From Bacilli bacterium (GTDB lineage: Bacteria > Bacillota_I > Bacilli_A > RF39 > UBA660): a DNA stretch of 37,904 nt. Where the stretch lies: assembly GCA_017941235.1 (NCBI GenBank), contig JAGAWU010000021.1, positions 1 to 37,904 of the forward strand. Direction: 5' to 3'. How positions within the stretch are numbered: the first letter of the stretch is position 1; each line of letters begins with the position of its first letter. The notes under the pieces are model-generated. The model searched no databases and was not told where the DNA came from. It saw only the letters and a list, made by a program, of their open reading frames with translations. Positions 22,408 through 30,896 of this stretch are shown here, piece by piece. Position numbers and translations under genes: made by a program.

Positions 22408-23061
22408 GATTTTTCTTTTCCTTAAATATTCTGATTCTGTTTTAATTAAATTTTCTTTAAATATATCAAGTACTTTATCATTTCTTGGTATATCAATTGC
22501 GAATAAATCAAAGCCAGCTAATGCATATGGATTACTTGCTATTAACCTAATATTCTCATTAAATGTTTCATCTGCTATTTTGTCTTTTAATTCTAATTTA
22601 GTAAATTCTGTATTAAATAGTTTATCAGTTAATTCACTCAAATTATCCATATATTCTTTATTACCAAATTCCTCTAGTGTTATAAGTCTATCAATTAATG
22701 AAACTGCTAAAACATCATTAGTTAATAGTTTATCCCTATCACAATATATTTTTAGGTAATAATCATGCAGTTTTTCTAAATATAATAATATCCTATCTCT
22801 AGTTTCTTCATCATATTTTTTACTGCCTCTAGCTAACTTACTTGTTATATCCGCCATACCCAATAAACAATAATTATTTTGTGGATATTCTGGTATTAAT
22901 TTTGTTGGTTTATAGCAATATAAAAATAATCTATTAATATAATACTCTATATCAATATCGCAATCTACTCTAGCTCTTTTTTTGTAAAAAACTAGTATAT
23001 TTTCTAGTTCTTCTATAGTACATTCACCTATGTTAAATACCCTTTTAATTTTATTACTCAC
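22387..23061 (-). CDS. Unknown helical protein, last gene of the wall-hydrolase operon
   Basis: About 224 residues from a GTG at 23061, chosen because GAGGGG lies 6 bases upstream; an in-frame GTG at 23076 is possible but overlaps that site. The product is soluble and mostly helical, with no signal peptide. A recognisable hallmark is only LIASNPYALAGFDLFAIDI near residue 180. No family is recognised. It lies 18 bp after the DUF2974 gene and ends at the operon terminator. Confidence 0.5.
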   Translation of the reverse strand: MSNKIKRVFNIGECTIEELENILVFYKKRARVDCDIDIEYYINRLFLYCYKPTKLIPEYPQNNYCLLGMADITSKLARGSKKYDEETRDRILLYLEKLHDYYLKIYCDRDKLLTNDVLAVSLIDRLITLEEFGNKEYMDNLSELTDKLFNTEFTKLELKDKIADETFNENIRLIASNPYALAGFDLFAIDIPRNDKVLDIFKENLIKTESEYLRKRKIREPYKK

Positions 23062-23079
23062 CGAAAATCCCCTCACTTA

Positions 23080-24171
23080 TTATTTGTTGAACCCTATTTT
23101 CTCCTTTAATTTTATGGTGTAATCATTATATATTGATGTAAATAATTGTTTGAACATCTCTTTTGCTGTTTCATCGAATTCTTTACTACTTTTTATTATG
23201 CTTAATACAAATTGTAAACCTTTTTTTCTTATATCAATTAATGTATATATTTCATTCTTTTCAAAAAGTTCAAAAAGTTCATTAACACATATCATTCTTT
23301 GTTCAAAGCCATATTCTTCTAACCATTTTTCAAAAATATTTTTTAAGCTTTTGCTTGATTCATCAAGTGTTGTTGATATAAAGTGTGTATCTTCAACTTC
23401 CCAATTTAGTGCATCATGCGCTAAAATTCCTTTTTTAGAAGATTTTATTACTTCATCATTAACGTTTCCAAGTAATATTCCAACTATACTATAATTAGGC
23501 ATGATATGTATATATTTAGATTTTATTCTTTTAAATTTTACTGAATTTAATTCTTCATCTAAAAGACCAGGTCCATCATTACTATATACTTTAATTATTT
23601 TATTTCTAAGTAATATATTACAGTTCATTGCAGCTGTTACTGCTAAGTTACCACCTTTTGAGTGACCTCCAACAATTACTTTTTTGTCTTTGAACTTTAT
23701 AACTTTATTAATATAGTTTATGGCATCTACTTGTGAAGGTATTGGATAAAGATATGCAAGTTCAAAATCTTCTTTCCAACCACTAATTAATTCATCTGTA
23801 CCTTCAAATGCTATATATATTAACTGATCATTTAACTTCATTGTGATTGCTGAAAATTGTTTATAACTATTTCCTTCATATACATAGTTATATAGTTTAA
23901 TATCTTTATATCTTTTAAAATCTTTTATATGTTCGAATAATCTAATTGCACTTTTAATTGAAAATATATTTTCATTAATTTCTTTTTGTGTATATGTTTC
24001 AAAATATCTATTTGCTGCATCTTGTAATCTAATCTCTCTTCTTTCTTTTGAAACTATGCCTGAAAAGTCAACATATGATACCAATGATAATATTACATTA
24101 TCTATATCATTAAACTCTTCTTCATTAAAATCAAAATTACCATATTTATTAACATAATCAATTATATTCAT
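23080..24171 (-). CDS. DUF2974 (Mbeg1-like) alpha/beta hydrolase
   Basis: A 363-residue lipase-class-3-like protein without a clear signal peptide. It has the oxyanion-hole style A-F-E-G-T-D (about 121-125) and the nucleophile elbow G-G-H-S-K-G-G with Ser171; DUF2974 members characteristically have this HSKGGN. A catalytic Asp and His are plausible in NDGPG and THFIST. The DUF2974 family is common in Firmicutes and its substrates are unknown. It is 2 bp after a small membrane protein and precedes an unknown gene, within the wall-hydrolase operon. Confidence 0.85.
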   Translation of the reverse strand: MNIIDYVNKYGNFDFNEEEFNDIDNVILSLVSYVDFSGIVSKERREIRLQDAANRYFETYTQKEINENIFSIKSAIRLFEHIKDFKRYKDIKLYNYVYEGNSYKQFSAITMKLNDQLIYIAFEGTDELISGWKEDFELAYLYPIPSQVDAINYINKVIKFKDKKVIVGGHSKGGNLAVTAAMNCNILLRNKIIKVYSNDGPGLLDEELNSVKFKRIKSKYIHIMPNYSIVGILLGNVNDEVIKSSKKGILAHDALNWEVEDTHFISTTLDESSKSLKNIFEKWLEEYGFEQRMICVNELFELFEKNEIYTLIDIRKKGLQFVLSIIKSSKEFDETAKEMFKQLFTSIYNDYTIKLKEKIGFNK

Positions 24172-24173
24172 TA

Positions 24174-24500
24174 CTACTTCACCTTTTTCATCATTATATC
24201 ATATTGTTTATACAAATATTGTACACCATTTTCTAATCTAAAATAGTGAACAACATAAAATATTAGAAATATGGTTATTATGAAGAATATAATTATAAAT
24301 ATATAATGTATAAAGCTAAACACTAAGAAAATCATCATAAAGATTGCATAAAATAATGTTACTAGAAGATGTATTAATCTTTCATGCTGAAAAAACTTAA
24401 TTTTTTCTAAATGCACTTTTATAAGATCATTTATATCTGTATTTTTATTTTCTAGTTTTTTATCTGTTTCTTTTATGTAATCATATAAATATTTTTTCAT
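24174..24500 (-). CDS. Small two-TM membrane protein
   Basis: A 108-residue protein with two adjacent hydrophobic segments (about residues 44-64 and 66-86) between a charged N terminus and a short basic C terminus. No family is recognised. It sits 14 bp after the lysozyme-like gene and 2 bp before the DUF2974 gene, so it is surely co-transcribed. It may anchor or export a partner. Confidence 0.6.
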   Translation of the reverse strand: MKKYLYDYIKETDKKLENKNTDINDLIKVHLEKIKFFQHERLIHLLVTLFYAIFMMIFLVFSFIHYIFIIIFFIITIFLIFYVVHYFRLENGVQYLYKQYDIMMKKVK

Positions 24501-24514
24501 AGCAGCTCCTTATT

Positions 24515-25522
24515 TTATCTTACTAAGTTCTTATCGTTTGAATTATAATCATTTACTACATTTAAATACATTGGGTAAATAGCATCAATCCATTCATCTG
24601 GTGTATGAGTACAGTATGTTGGGGCTATATTTACTATTTTTGAATCAATGTCATAGCATCCTTCGCTTTTTGCAGTTGTTATAAATCCTTTAATTACATC
24701 TAATGTTTTATACATACCATAATCTGGATTTGAAAATACTGCAAACTGATTATCAAAAACAATTCCACCAAAATTATTCTCTTTTACACATCTCTCTGAA
24801 GCGCCATAATCTGTTTCTTGTCTAAAAATTGCAATAGCAAGATATTTATCTTCTCCTTCTATTCCTAAATCATCACATAAACTTATTAATTCTTTCTCAA
24901 TTTCACTATTTTGTATAAGTTTTGAATTCATTTCATCAACATCATAGTATGAGTTAGGGAATGTTGAATATCTTGTTTCTATTTCCCAATTTTCACAATG
25001 AGAGTTAACTTTACCTTCTTTTTCTGCGTTATCAAATATTATATACATCATTCTTGTTTTTGGATTCTTTTCCATACTTCTTTCATTATTAATTGTTCCA
25101 TTATAAACAACATCTAATGCTTCTTCATATGTATAGTTAGCATACCCGGAATACTTATTAACAAAATCTCTTATTTCCTCATAGTTAATATCATAGGCTT
25201 TTTGTAAAACTTTTAATTTACTAAACTCTATGTTCATTTCTTCGTTTGAATTATCATTATCTATATTTATTTTATTATTTTCACTTTCAGAATTTATAAT
25301 ATTTGTATTTTCTTCTATACTTGTATCTACCATTTCAAAATGTTCTGGTGTTTTCATTTTTTCTTTATCTTTTGTTAAAAGTTTTACTCCACTTATTGTA
25401 ATTACTGTAGCTGATGCAAATATTACTATGTTCTTAGCTAATTTTCTTATTTTATCAACACTACCTTCTCGTACAATATATTCTTCTCCATTTTTTGTTC
25501 TCATTATTATTCTTTTTTTCAC
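24515..25522 (-). CDS. Membrane-anchored lysozyme/glucosaminidase-like cell wall hydrolase
   Basis: About 335 residues from the GTG at 25522, which GAAGGGG precedes by 5 bases; an upstream GTG at 25540 is less likely. A short basic cytoplasmic part is followed by a membrane segment (about 30-50) and an Asn/Glu-rich linker. The C-terminal domain has YLAIAIFRQETDYGAS, a likely catalytic Glu as in LysM-associated and GH73-type hydrolases (E-[ST]-x-[WY]-G), then NNFGGI and DYGMYKTLDVI. Peptidoglycan cleavage outside the membrane is inferred. It leads a four-gene operon with a perfect -10 promoter. Confidence 0.65.
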   Translation of the reverse strand: MKKRIIMRTKNGEEYIVREGSVDKIRKLAKNIVIFASATVITISGVKLLTKDKEKMKTPEHFEMVDTSIEENTNIINSESENNKINIDNDNSNEEMNIEFSKLKVLQKAYDINYEEIRDFVNKYSGYANYTYEEALDVVYNGTINNERSMEKNPKTRMMYIIFDNAEKEGKVNSHCENWEIETRYSTFPNSYYDVDEMNSKLIQNSEIEKELISLCDDLGIEGEDKYLAIAIFRQETDYGASERCVKENNFGGIVFDNQFAVFSNPDYGMYKTLDVIKGFITTAKSEGCYDIDSKIVNIAPTYCTHTPDEWIDAIYPMYLNVVNDYNSNDKNLVR

Positions 25523-25551
25523 ATGAACCCCTTCTTTCACATTGCTAGTAG

Positions 25552-25580
25552 ATTATATCATATTAAGGGCAAAAAGTCAA
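25552..25580 (-). promoter_or_regulatory. Sigma-A promoter of the wall-hydrolase operon
   Basis: On the minus strand, -35 TTGACT (25575-25580) and -10 TATAAT (25552-25557) are 17 bp apart. Confidence 0.75.
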
Positions 25581-25589
25581 TTAATATCA

Positions 25590-26309
25590 TCATTTTAAGC
25601 TTCCTTTTTCTATTGTCTTTTCTTCTAATTTTTTATCTTTTAGTGTAACTATTGAGACTTTCTTACTTGGATCACTCTTTATAATTTCATAACTATTATC
25701 TATTATTTTCATTGCAGTATTATTTGGAAGTGCATAAACCATTCTATTTTCTTTTTCTAAGTCTTCAATTAAATCATGTTTTCTATAAGAATCATCTTCA
25801 TAATGTGGGCAAAATGATATATTTAAAAATCCTAGTCCTTCTAGGAAATCAAACGAATCACTTTCTCCTCTTAATTTATATGAATCTGAGTATCCTTCTT
25901 TACACATCATTATAGCTCCAGCCGACACTCCAACCAATACACAACCTCTTTCTATTGCTTTTTCTATTAACGGAATCATATTATACTCTCTTAAGTTATC
26001 TAATAACTTTATAGTATCTCCTCCACCAAAGTATATTATGTCTGCACTTTCGATTTTATTCTTTACAATATCTGGATTGTTTAAAATATTTTTCTTTTTT
26101 AAATATGCTGGAGTACATCCTAAATTCTTATATATTACTTTTACTATATCATAGTATGAATCTGAAAAACTACTTGCTAAACCAATAAACAAAAAATTAG
26201 GATTTTCTTTTTCAGCCATTCTTACAACTTCTTCATCAATTTCTTTAGTTTCATATTCAGTTTCTCCTCTTCCTATGTTTCCTCCACCAATAAGCATGAA
26301 CTTTTTCAT
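25590..26309 (-). CDS. Peptidase E family (S51) protein
   Basis: A 239-residue cytoplasmic protein of the peptidase E/cyanophycinase superfamily, whose characterised members cleave N-terminal aspartyl dipeptides. It shows the glycine-rich start (LIGGGNIGRGE), YFGGGDTIKLLD, the nucleophile motif G-V-S-A-G-A (Ser129) and C-P-H-Y-E-D-D, typical of Firmicutes members. The ATG at 26309 is preferred to an upstream GTG because AAAGGAG precedes it by 8 bases. It appears monocistronic. I see no clear terminator before the next operon. Confidence 0.85.
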   Translation of the reverse strand: MKKFMLIGGGNIGRGETEYETKEIDEEVVRMAEKENPNFLFIGLASSFSDSYYDIVKVIYKNLGCTPAYLKKKNILNNPDIVKNKIESADIIYFGGGDTIKLLDNLREYNMIPLIEKAIERGCVLVGVSAGAIMMCKEGYSDSYKLRGESDSFDFLEGLGFLNISFCPHYEDDSYRKHDLIEDLEKENRMVYALPNNTAMKIIDNSYEIIKSDPSKKVSIVTLKDKKLEEKTIEKGSLK

Positions 26310-26343
26310 TTTATCCACTCCTTTCTTGTTAATTATATCAAAA

Positions 26344-26366
26344 AAAGATATAACTAGTATATCTTT
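26344..26366 (-). terminator. Terminator of the glycosyltransferase pair
   Basis: AAAGATATA (26344-26352) pairs with TATATCTTT (26358-26366) around ACTAG, with a T run on the minus strand. Confidence 0.7.
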
Positions 26367-26367
26367 C

Positions 26368-28173
26368 TTATAAATTTTCTTTTATATATTTTTCTATAAC
26401 TTCTTTATATAGTTTAGGATATTTCTTACTTAAATCTTCTAATTCATTTAAATATTTTTCTGCTTCTTCTTTTGTACAAGGTTCTATTCTTTCATATACT
26501 AATATTTTATATCCATTTTTCATGTCAAATTCTTTTATTTTCTTAAATTTATTTTGATTTACTAATTCTAAAAATATTTTATTATATTTATTTTCTATTG
26601 ATACATTTTCAAATGGATTAGTAGTTATTATATATTTTGCTTCAAATAGTTCTATTGGAAATAGGTGTACTCCTTCTATAGCTGAACCATATGGAAGATG
26701 TTTTTTTATTGTATTATCTGGTACGTAAAGATTTCTAAGCTTATCTGGATTATACATATTATTGTGGGTAATCATATAAGCATTATTATCTTTTAATTTT
26801 TCATTCAACCATTTTCCTACTTTTGTTAATTCTTTATAATCCTTTTGTTTAGGGGTTTGAAGTGGTACATTAGTAAATATTTTACTATTAACATTATATA
26901 TACCAAAACTAAAGTTTAATATTTGCAAAAGAAGTAGTATTATTACAAATACTTTTTTATTTACTATTAGAATTAAAAACATATATACATAATATAAGTA
27001 AATATGTGTTAACAATAGAGAATGATGTAATCCCATATTTTGCATTCTAGTAAATAAAATTATTATGAAAAAATATTGTATTAATAATATCAAACTATAC
27101 TTTCTATAATTCTTATTTATCATTCCATATACTAGACCTATAATAATTATTAATAGAAAAATATATCCTAAATGATTTTTTTGACTAATTAATTCTCCAA
27201 TAAAGCCACCTGATAAATAATAATCATATGAATATCCTTCTGTTATTATTATTTTAAACATTGGAAATAATGTCACTAAAAAGAATATTCCTGTTACTAC
27301 AGCAAAAGATAAGGCATGCTTTAAAATAGTTTTTAGTCTTTTTTTATCTTTTATGTTAAGTATTATAATTGTAAATCCATAAAGAATATAATATGTTAAT
27401 ATGAAATATATATACCATCTTCTAGTTATTAGAAGCATAAATGTTATTATTCCAATTTCAAATAGTCTTTCATAATCTAATTTGTAAAAATCATAATCAA
27501 TTGTAAGTATGATTATCAAATATATAAATGCAAGTCCAAATAAATCGGGTTGTCCATATACAAATGTTGAATGTATCATAGGAAATAATGAAAAGATTAA
27601 TAGTGATGATATAAAGAATAGTTTTTCTTTTTTTATTTTTAATACTTTAATCAATCTTTTTATTAATATGGAAAAAGTAATTATTATATATGGTATAAAA
27701 ACTATTACGGTACTAATTAAATATGCGTTAATTGTTTTATTTGAAAAATTAAATAAAACTTCTGGAAAGAATGATATAAATGTTCCATATTCTCCTGACC
27801 ATGTTGAACCTATAAAATTTCTTATTCCTTCAAGTATATTTATGTTAAAGAATTCTTCTGCACCTATTTGTAAATTATAGTAACAAGAAAAATCCCAATA
27901 ATATATAAATTTACGTCCTAGGATGCTTATAAAATAGAATGTATATAAAACAAGTATTATAGCTATAATACTTATTTTTTCATATTTATTCCATTTTATT
28001 TTTAATTTATCTTTTATTATTTTTATTAGTGCTATTAAGAATATATTAGCAGCTATACTTAATGATACAAATGTTAAATTCTTTATTTTTACTAGACTAA
28101 ATATAAAGCTTAATACTATGGATATAATGAATGATGATATTAAATATTTATTTTGCTTAAATATATTTCTCAT
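26368..28173 (-). CDS. GT-C type polytopic membrane glycosyltransferase-like protein
   Basis: A 601-residue protein with about 12 membrane segments and a soluble C-terminal domain of about 160 residues. An extracellular loop after the second segment has Y-Y-W-D-F-S-C-Y, resembling the acidic catalytic loop of GT-C enzymes that use lipid-linked sugars. The start overlaps the end of a GtrB-like gene by 4 bp. In Gtr-type systems GtrB makes undecaprenyl-phosphate-sugar and a polytopic enzyme then transfers the sugar to a wall polymer outside. The acceptor is unknown, and no flippase gene lies next to the pair. Confidence 0.7.
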   Translation of the reverse strand: MRNIFKQNKYLISSFIISIVLSFIFSLVKIKNLTFVSLSIAANIFLIALIKIIKDKLKIKWNKYEKISIIAIILVLYTFYFISILGRKFIYYWDFSCYYNLQIGAEEFFNINILEGIRNFIGSTWSGEYGTFISFFPEVLFNFSNKTINAYLISTVIVFIPYIIITFSILIKRLIKVLKIKKEKLFFISSLLIFSLFPMIHSTFVYGQPDLFGLAFIYLIIILTIDYDFYKLDYERLFEIGIITFMLLITRRWYIYFILTYYILYGFTIIILNIKDKKRLKTILKHALSFAVVTGIFFLVTLFPMFKIIITEGYSYDYYLSGGFIGELISQKNHLGYIFLLIIIIGLVYGMINKNYRKYSLILLIQYFFIIILFTRMQNMGLHHSLLLTHIYLYYVYMFLILIVNKKVFVIILLLLQILNFSFGIYNVNSKIFTNVPLQTPKQKDYKELTKVGKWLNEKLKDNNAYMITHNNMYNPDKLRNLYVPDNTIKKHLPYGSAIEGVHLFPIELFEAKYIITTNPFENVSIENKYNKIFLELVNQNKFKKIKEFDMKNGYKILVYERIEPCTKEEAEKYLNELEDLSKKYPKLYKEVIEKYIKENL

Positions 28174-29141
28174 TTATTTTTTTCCTCTAAGTTTTCAGCT
28201 ATTATATATCTTGGTCTTCTTTTTGCTTCACTATAAATTTTCCCTACATATTCTCCTATTATCCCGATAGAAAGCATTTGTATTCCTGAAACTAACCAAA
28301 TTGATCCTACTATAAAAGTCCATCCTTCTACTGTTTTTCCTAATATTTTTACAATTAAGCAATAAAGTAACATTAATAAACTAAGTACAAAAATTATTAT
28401 TCCTAAGTTAAGTACTAATCTTATTGGTTTTACACTAAATGATGTTATTCCATCCCATGCAAAATTAAGCATTTTCTTAAGTGGATATTTTGATTCTCCT
28501 GCAAATCTTTCATTTCTTTCATAGTAAACTACATCTGATTTATAACCTACTAATGGGAACATACCTCTCAAGAATAGATTAACTTCAGTAAATTCTGAAA
28601 AATTATCTAATACTTTTTTACTTGTTAATCTATAGTCAGCATGATTATATACTACATCTACTCCCATAAATTTCATAAATTTATAGAAACTTTCTGCTGT
28701 AAATCTTTTGAAGAATGTATCTTTTTTTCTAGAACTTCTTACACCATATACTATTTCAGAGCCATCATAGTATTTATCGATCATTTCATCCATTGCGTTG
28801 ATATCATCTTGAAGATCTGCATCCATACTTATTACGATATCTGCATACTCTTTAGCAGTCATTAATCCCGCAAGAAGTGCATTTTGGTGTCCTTTATTTC
28901 TGGATAAGCATAAACCTGTAAAAAGTTTTTCTTTTTTATTTATATCGCAAATAATACTCCATGTCTTATCCTTAGAACCATCATTAACATACATTACTTT
29001 ACTTTTATCAGAAATTTTTTTATTCTTTATTAGAGTTTCCATTTTTTCTTTTAATCTCTTTGTTGTTTCTGCAAGAACTTCTTCTTCATTGTAACAAGGT
29101 ACAACTACATATAAAGTACTTATTTTTTCTTTTTTACTCAT
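28170..29141 (-). CDS. GtrB/CsbB-type polyprenyl-phosphate glycosyltransferase (GT2)
   Basis: A 323-residue protein with a cytoplasmic GT2 domain (VVVPCYNEEEVL, YVNDGSKDKTW, SRNKGHQNALLAGL, metal-binding M-D-A-D-L-Q-D-D) and two C-terminal membrane segments followed by GEYVGKIYSEAKRRPRY. This layout is that of GtrB, CsbB and YkcC, which transfer a sugar from a nucleotide donor to undecaprenyl phosphate. The ATG at 29141 fits GGAG better than an upstream GTG. It is coupled to the GT-C gene by a 4-bp overlap. Confidence 0.93.
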   Translation of the reverse strand: MSKKEKISTLYVVVPCYNEEEVLAETTKRLKEKMETLIKNKKISDKSKVMYVNDGSKDKTWSIICDINKKEKLFTGLCLSRNKGHQNALLAGLMTAKEYADIVISMDADLQDDINAMDEMIDKYYDGSEIVYGVRSSRKKDTFFKRFTAESFYKFMKFMGVDVVYNHADYRLTSKKVLDNFSEFTEVNLFLRGMFPLVGYKSDVVYYERNERFAGESKYPLKKMLNFAWDGITSFSVKPIRLVLNLGIIIFVLSLLMLLYCLIVKILGKTVEGWTFIVGSIWLVSGIQMLSIGIIGEYVGKIYSEAKRRPRYIIAENLEEKNK

Positions 29142-29220
29142 TTTACTCACTCCATTTATTTGATTTTATAAATTTATTATATCATTAATAAAATATAGTT
29201 GCGAAAAAAAATAAAAAAAA

Positions 29221-29246
29221 GAGATATTATCTTACTATAATATCTC
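29221..29246 (-). terminator. Terminator of the HTH-DUF4097 operon
   Basis: GAGATATTAT (29221-29230) pairs perfectly with ATAATATCTC (29237-29246), followed on the minus strand by eight Ts. Confidence 0.85.
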
Positions 29247-30177
29247 CGCTTAATGTCTTAATTGTTAATGTTAAATCACTTTTTCTATCACTTTTTTCTA
29301 TACTTATATCACCTGAAGTAGAAGATGCATCAACATAGCAAGTGCTGTTGTTATTACTAATTCTTACATCTCCACTTGTTGTTTTAATACTAGAATTCTC
29401 AACTACTGTTAGGTTACTTATTATAATATCACCACTTACTGTTTGTGAATTGATTGATTTTGATATTTTTGTAATATCTACATCTCCACTTGTTGTACTT
29501 GTGGAAACTTTTGTTCCTTCTCCAAGAATAATATCACCACTTACAGTACTAATTTCAGTAGATTCAATTGCAGTTTTAACTTTTACATCTCCACTTGTTG
29601 TTTTAATTTTGCTTTTACCTATTTCTGCAGCTTTTACATCACCACTTACTGTTTTAATATAAACATTACCAGCATTTTCAAGAGCTACATCTCCACTTGT
29701 AGTGTCAATTGTTAATTCATTATTAACTATATCGTTTTCAAATTTTATATCTCCACTTTTTGTTGTTAAATTATATATACCAGTATAACTTTGTGGTACA
29801 TATAAAACTACTTTTCTATGTTCAATGCATATTCCTACACATACACTATTTTTATCTTTATCTTCAACAATTAAGCTATTTCCTTGCTCACTCATATTAA
29901 TATCTTTTTTCTTGTTACTATAATATTCAACTTTAAAAGTTTCTTCAGTTGTTTCTTTAACTTCTATATCAACATTTGTTAAATCAAAGTCAACTTTTTG
30001 TATGCTGTTAGGTGTAGTTTCATAACTATCTATTAGTTTTAAATTACTTTTTTCAATATTAAAACTTAAGTCAAAATTATAGCTTTTATTCATTAGTAAT
30101 ATCATTCCACCAACTAGTGATATTGCTAGTATAGAAAGAATTACTATTAATGTAATTATTAATCCTTTACTCTTCAT
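29227..30177 (-). CDS. DUF4097 family repeat protein, membrane-anchored
   Basis: A 316-residue protein with an N-terminal membrane segment (about 5-30) and an outside beta-solenoid of DUF4097 type. From about residue 135 to the end there are ten copies of an x-x-S-G-D-(V/I) motif about 18-21 residues apart. T-T-S-G-D-V and T-V-S-G-D-(I/V) alternate over most of the array. DUF4097 proteins, including LiaG, occur with envelope-stress regulators. Here the start overlaps a membrane HTH regulator gene by 11 bp, so the two form a unit. Its binding partner is unknown. Confidence 0.85.
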   Translation of the reverse strand: MKSKGLIITLIVILSILAISLVGGMILLMNKSYNFDLSFNIEKSNLKLIDSYETTPNSIQKVDFDLTNVDIEVKETTEETFKVEYYSNKKKDINMSEQGNSLIVEDKDKNSVCVGICIEHRKVVLYVPQSYTGIYNLTTKSGDIKFENDIVNNELTIDTTSGDVALENAGNVYIKTVSGDVKAAEIGKSKIKTTSGDVKVKTAIESTEISTVSGDIILGEGTKVSTSTTSGDVDITKISKSINSQTVSGDIIISNLTVVENSSIKTTSGDVRISNNNSTCYVDASSTSGDISIEKSDRKSDLTLTIKTLSGDIIVR

Positions 30178-30808
30178 TTTCTTCTTTTCCTTTCAAACTA
30201 AATATTAGTTTTATTATTTCTATTACGACTGCATATACAAGCCATATAATCCAAGTTATATGCCAAGCCATTGTTAGAAAACTAACTAATAAATATGTAA
30301 TAGTTGCTATTAATCCAGCTATACTAATAACTGATTTTTGTAGTGTATTTTCTTTTTTTAGTTTTATTTCTTCTACTTTTTTTTCTGTTTTATTTTTTCT
30401 AGTCATAAGTGTAAATACTAATATTACTGTAGCTATTCCATTAAGTGTTAAGAATGATGCCGCTGATATTCCTTCATTTACGTTGGCTACATCGTCTAAC
30501 ACAATTACAGATATTATTGCTAAAAAGTATATAAATATAGAAATACAGATTAATACGGCTTTAACTACATCTACCTTTTTTTCAGTAGGAGTTTCTTCTT
30601 TCTCCTCTATTTTTTTATCTCTAAGTAATTCCTCTGTTGATATACCAAACAGTTCACATAGTGGAACAATTTTATCAAAGTCTGGGCAACTTTCTCCAAC
30701 CTCCCATTTTGAAACTGTTTGTCTTGAAACATTTAATTCATTCGCAAGTTCTTCTTGTGACAAATTATATTTCTTTCGTAGTGAATAAATTTTTTCACCA
30801 ATTTTCAT
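30167..30808 (-). CDS. XRE-family HTH regulator with C-terminal membrane domain
   Basis: A 213-residue protein. Residues 1-65 form a Cro/C1-type helix-turn-helix (IYSLRKKYNLSQEELANELNVSRQTVSKWE, then LCELFGISTEELL). A charged linker and about four membrane segments follow, with the last segments rich in Trp. Such membrane-bound HTH proteins can sense envelope changes directly and act on nearby promoters. It overlaps the DUF4097 gene and has a nested inverted repeat upstream that may be its operator. Confidence 0.85.
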   Translation of the reverse strand: MKIGEKIYSLRKKYNLSQEELANELNVSRQTVSKWEVGESCPDFDKIVPLCELFGISTEELLRDKKIEEKEETPTEKKVDVVKAVLICISIFIYFLAIISVIVLDDVANVNEGISAASFLTLNGIATVILVFTLMTRKNKTEKKVEEIKLKKENTLQKSVISIAGLIATITYLLVSFLTMAWHITWIIWLVYAVVIEIIKLIFSLKGKEENEE

Positions 30809-30844
30809 TTTCTCTCACCTCGAAAAAATCATATCATTTTTGTC

Positions 30845-30883
30845 GGTTGCGCACTACCAATTAACATTGGAAATTTGTCAACC
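30845..30883. promoter_or_regulatory. Nested inverted repeat upstream of the membrane HTH operon
   Basis: The outer arms are GGTTG (30845-30849) and CAACC (30879-30883). The inner arms are CCAAT (30857-30861) and ATTGG (30866-30870). On the minus strand TTGACA overlaps one outer arm, but no good -10 stands 17 bp away. It is a candidate operator for the HTH protein. Confidence 0.4.
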
Positions 30884-30896
30884 ACATTTAACATTC

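Noticed and set aside
29362..29760. DNA-level tandem repeat in the DUF4097 gene as a CRISPR or satellite
   Set aside because: The periodicity comes from the repeated SGD(V/I) codons of a beta-solenoid protein; the units between the motifs differ.
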